Virus record (IMG/VR): IMGVR_UViG_3300025276_000144
Location: 1-29,851 of that record
DNA length: 29,851 nt
Strand: one strand, 5' to 3'
DNA from: a virus
The translations under genes were made by a program, and so were the position numbers. This document shows, piece by piece, positions 27,731-29,851 of this stretch; positions within the stretch are counted from its first letter, which is position 1; every line of letters starts with the position of its first letter. The notes under the pieces are model-generated. The model had not been told where the DNA came from, ran no database searches, and saw nothing but the letters and a program-made list of their open reading frames with translations.

Positions 27731-29299
27731 TTATATAAAAAATATGCCACTTTCTTCATAAGTCGATGGTCCAGAATCGTCTCCAGGGTTCATATATCTA
27801 CCTAAAGCCATCACAAGTGCGATCATTCCATCTATCTTTTCTTTCGATTTTCCTTTATCCATCTTAATGTTACCAGCAGGATCTAACTTCATTTGAAGAT
27901 TAGAACACATCCATCTTAGTACTTCGTTTCCACCGTGATTTATTTGTTTAGATAAAATCAATCTTTCTAATTCTTTTGTCGGTGCACTCATACTTACAAA
28001 TCCTTGACCGAATGGAGCCATAGGCAATCCTTCGTTTACAAGATCAATTACTAATTGTGAACTATTCCAACGGTCATAAGCTACAGATTTTATTTTAAAT
28101 TTTTCACCAAGTTCTTCTATTTTTGCTTTTATAAAATTATAATCAGTGACATCTCCTTCGGTTAAATCTATTAAATTTTGTTTGTTCCAACCTAAATAAT
28201 CAATTCCATCTCTTCTAGATCTTATATATGCTCCGTCTTTTGGCGTAAAGAAGTAAGGTATAACATCAAATCCTTTTTCGTTAGGGAACAATAAAACAAA
28301 TGCACTAATGTCTTTAACGCTTGCTAAGTCAAGTCCTGCGTAACATTCTCGTCCATAAAAATCTGACTCATTAATTTCGTTAAGATTACATTGCATCCAT
28401 GTCGCATCTCCTACCCATTTAGTTTCATTAGTAGTCCATTGATTCAGATGCAAACGACGAAAAGTATTCTCGTAAGATATTATCTTCTCAGCTTTCTCTG
28501 CTTCTTTAGCTAAATATTCTTTTTTTACAATTGTACCATAACCAGGATTTGCTTTCTTCCAAGTTTCTTCTTTAGTAAAATCATCATCAACATCGGCAGC
28601 ATAAATACATGTCAAAAATCCTTCGTCTTTTACAATTCCTTTTTTAACTTTAGTTGCATACTCGTGTACTTCCCAACATATAGAATTCTTATTATATCCT
28701 GCAGTTGTAATTGCTATAGTCAATGGTTGCTTACGTGCTCCTGTACTTGTTGTTAATGTATCCCAAAGATCTCTATTAGGTTGAACATGTAACTCGTCAA
28801 AGATAATACCTGATGCATTAAATCCGTGTTTAGTAGAAGCATCTGCTGAAATAGCTTTGTAAAAACTTCCATGCTTATCAAACGTAATTGAATTCTTAAA
28901 GATCTTGCAATTGCTAGAAATTATTTTATCGTTTAAACACATTTGTCTGGCTAAATCAAAAACAATTCCAGCTTGTGCTCTATCTCCTGCTGCAGAATAA
29001 ACTTCAGCACCTTTTTCACCATCAGCAAAAAGTAAATAAAGAGCTATCGCTGCACAAAGATTTGACTTTCCATTCTTCCTTGGTATTTCTATGTAAGCTG
29101 TATTGTATCTCCTTAGATCATTTTTTTTATTCTTCCAACCAAATAAAGGTTTTATAATTTCATCTTTTTGCCAATCCTCTAAAATAAAAGGATCTCCAGC
29201 TAGTTCTCCTTTTACATGAGTAACATGTCTTTCAATAAAAGCAACAGCTCTATCAGCAGATTTTTCATCAAAATAATATTCGTTTTTTAGCTTGGCCAT
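27731..29299 (-). CDS. terL: Terminase large subunit
   Basis: A 522-residue packaging motor of the HK97-like Terminase_1 type. The ATPase domain has a Walker A variant IPRKNGKS at 72-79, Walker B GIIFDEL at 164-170 with catalytic E169, and TIAITTAG at 194-201 as coupling motif. The nuclease domain has GLDLA with D324, YDRW further on, and a late DGMIALVMALGRY with an Asp that would complete the metal site. It follows the small subunit by 25 nt. The family fits a cos or related headful-independent packaging strategy. Confidence 0.95.
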   Translation of the reverse strand: MAKLKNEYYFDEKSADRAVAFIERHVTHVKGELAGDPFILEDWQKDEIIKPLFGWKNKKNDLRRYNTAYIEIPRKNGKSNLCAAIALYLLFADGEKGAEVYSAAGDRAQAGIVFDLARQMCLNDKIISSNCKIFKNSITFDKHGSFYKAISADASTKHGFNASGIIFDELHVQPNRDLWDTLTTSTGARKQPLTIAITTAGYNKNSICWEVHEYATKVKKGIVKDEGFLTCIYAADVDDDFTKEETWKKANPGYGTIVKKEYLAKEAEKAEKIISYENTFRRLHLNQWTTNETKWVGDATWMQCNLNEINESDFYGRECYAGLDLASVKDISAFVLLFPNEKGFDVIPYFFTPKDGAYIRSRRDGIDYLGWNKQNLIDLTEGDVTDYNFIKAKIEELGEKFKIKSVAYDRWNSSQLVIDLVNEGLPMAPFGQGFVSMSAPTKELERLILSKQINHGGNEVLRWMCSNLQMKLDPAGNIKMDKGKSKEKIDGMIALVMALGRYMNPGDDSGPSTYEESGIFFI

Positions 29300-29324
29300 A
29301 TTACTGTTAGTTTAAAATTTTTCA

Positions 29325-29801
29325 TTATCCAAAAAAGTTAAAGTCATCATCATTTACTTGTATATCTGGTTGAGGTATACTTGCCCTAGCGCTCGGAGTA
29401 AATCCAAATTGAGTTGCTAATTTTAAAGCTGATGCTAATGCATCTCTGGCAATCTTATTCTCTGGTCTTAATTTACTACTTCTTAATCTACCGTCATCAC
29501 GATACGTACGTTCTACTTTGCCTTCAGAGTTTAATAAACTTATTGCTTCTATGTATGTAGCCATTTCATTACAGTATGCAGATAGCAAAGCAACGTCAAC
29601 AATATGCAACATATTTTTTGATAGTAATTCTGTAGCAACCGTTGTCCATTCTAACTTACCTAGATCACTTAAATAAGCTGGAGGATCAGGAACTACACTT
29701 AATGTAGAGACTTGCATTTCGTTTTCTAAGATTCTACTTTTAGAAACAGTCCCCTGCATTTCCTTTATTTTAGTAGGTATTTTCTTTCTGCCTTTAGCCA
29801 T
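29325..29801 (-). CDS. terS: Terminase small subunit, P27 family
   Basis: A 158-residue protein of the P27 terminase small subunit family: a basic start (MAKGRKKIPTKIKEMQGT), PDPPAYLSDLGKLEWTTVA at 53-71, a central helical oligomerisation region (VALLSAYCNEMATYIEAIS), RPENKIARDALASALKLATQ, and FGFTPSARASI near the end, the most conserved part of the family. It recognises the packaging site and recruits the large subunit. Two tandem palindromes lie 14-36 nt upstream. Confidence 0.92.
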   Translation of the reverse strand: MAKGRKKIPTKIKEMQGTVSKSRILENEMQVSTLSVVPDPPAYLSDLGKLEWTTVATELLSKNMLHIVDVALLSAYCNEMATYIEAISLLNSEGKVERTYRDDGRLRSSKLRPENKIARDALASALKLATQFGFTPSARASIPQPDIQVNDDDFNFFG

Positions 29802-29815
29802 TTCTAGTTGCTTTT

Positions 29816-29837
29816 ACCAATTTGGTACCAATTTGGT
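29816..29837. repeat. Tandem palindromes upstream of the terminase genes, candidate packaging or operator site
   Basis: Two abutting copies of the 11-mer ACCAATTTGGT, each an inverted repeat (ACCAA/TTGGT), 14 nt upstream of the small terminase start and 14 nt from the window end. The phasing of 11 bp puts both on one face of the helix, as expected for a cooperative binding site. Terminase small subunit binding (cos or pac) or a repressor are the main options. Confidence 0.6.
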
Positions 29838-29851
29838 CTGCCCTGGGATTC

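Noticed and set aside
1-29851. Temperate phage or integrated prophage
   Set aside because: No integrase, excisionase, CI-like repressor, att-like repeats or flanking host genes were found; the single winged-helix protein is not enough.
1-29851. tRNA genes, CRISPR arrays and insertion sequences
   Set aside because: No cloverleaf-like sequences with CCA ends, no regularly spaced repeats and no transposase were seen on either strand.

Overview
The window looks like the complete or near-complete genome of a tailed phage with siphovirus-type morphology. It is AT-rich (about 30% G+C by eye). Every supported gene is on the minus strand, so genes are read from high to low coordinates. The host is most likely a Bacteroidetes bacterium, probably a flavobacterium. 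The reasons are the base composition, the lack of Shine-Dalgarno sequences, AT-rich leaders before the starts, and -7 boxes of the TAnnTTTG type (a perfect TATATTTG before the portal gene). The host is an inference. I see no integrase, excisionase or CI-type repressor, so a strictly lytic life is likely but not proven. No tRNA, rRNA, CRISPR array or insertion sequence was seen.

Layout in the direction of transcription: (1) 29.8-27.7 kb, terminase small and large subunits. (2) 27.7-27.0 kb, a small accessory cassette with its own promoter and terminator, placed between terminase and portal. (3) 27.0-12.0 kb, the late operon: portal, prohead protease, HK97-fold capsid, connector and tail-completion proteins, tail tube, a frameshifted tail chaperone pair, tape measure, tail-tip and other structural proteins, then small membrane proteins, an M15 endolysin, a 3TM holin and a metallophosphoesterase, closed by a terminator. 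(4) 11.8-11.0 kb, a two-gene accessory unit with promoter and terminator. (5) 10.9-0 kb, the early operon: a winged-helix protein, small unknowns, an SSB-like protein, a DnaA domain IV-like protein, a replication wHTH protein, a palindrome-rich non-coding gap, a base-modification cluster, a NinG-like protein, small unknowns and an HNH endonuclease. Joined end to end, the HNH gene would lie about 76 nt upstream of the terminase small subunit, the usual neighbourhood in cos-type HK97-like phages.

The most interesting system is the cluster at 2757-6817: a MazG-like pyrophosphohydrolase, a T4 gp42-like deoxynucleotide hydroxymethylase, a PLP fold type II-like enzyme, an aGPT-Pplase-like (amino acid:DNA transferase) protein and an SGNH-like protein. 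Together they suggest that genomic DNA carries a hypermodified pyrimidine. The hydroxymethylase has Asp where T4 dCMP hydroxymethylase has its specificity Asp, so cytosine is a real alternative to the usual thymine.

A second unusual feature is a cis-regulatory grammar shared only by the small accessory genes at 10-12 kb and 27 kb: three copies of one promoter module, seven copies of an AATTACTAC leader touching the start codon, and four intergenic hairpins with compensatory stem changes, three of them followed by TTTTGGTGGTATAA.
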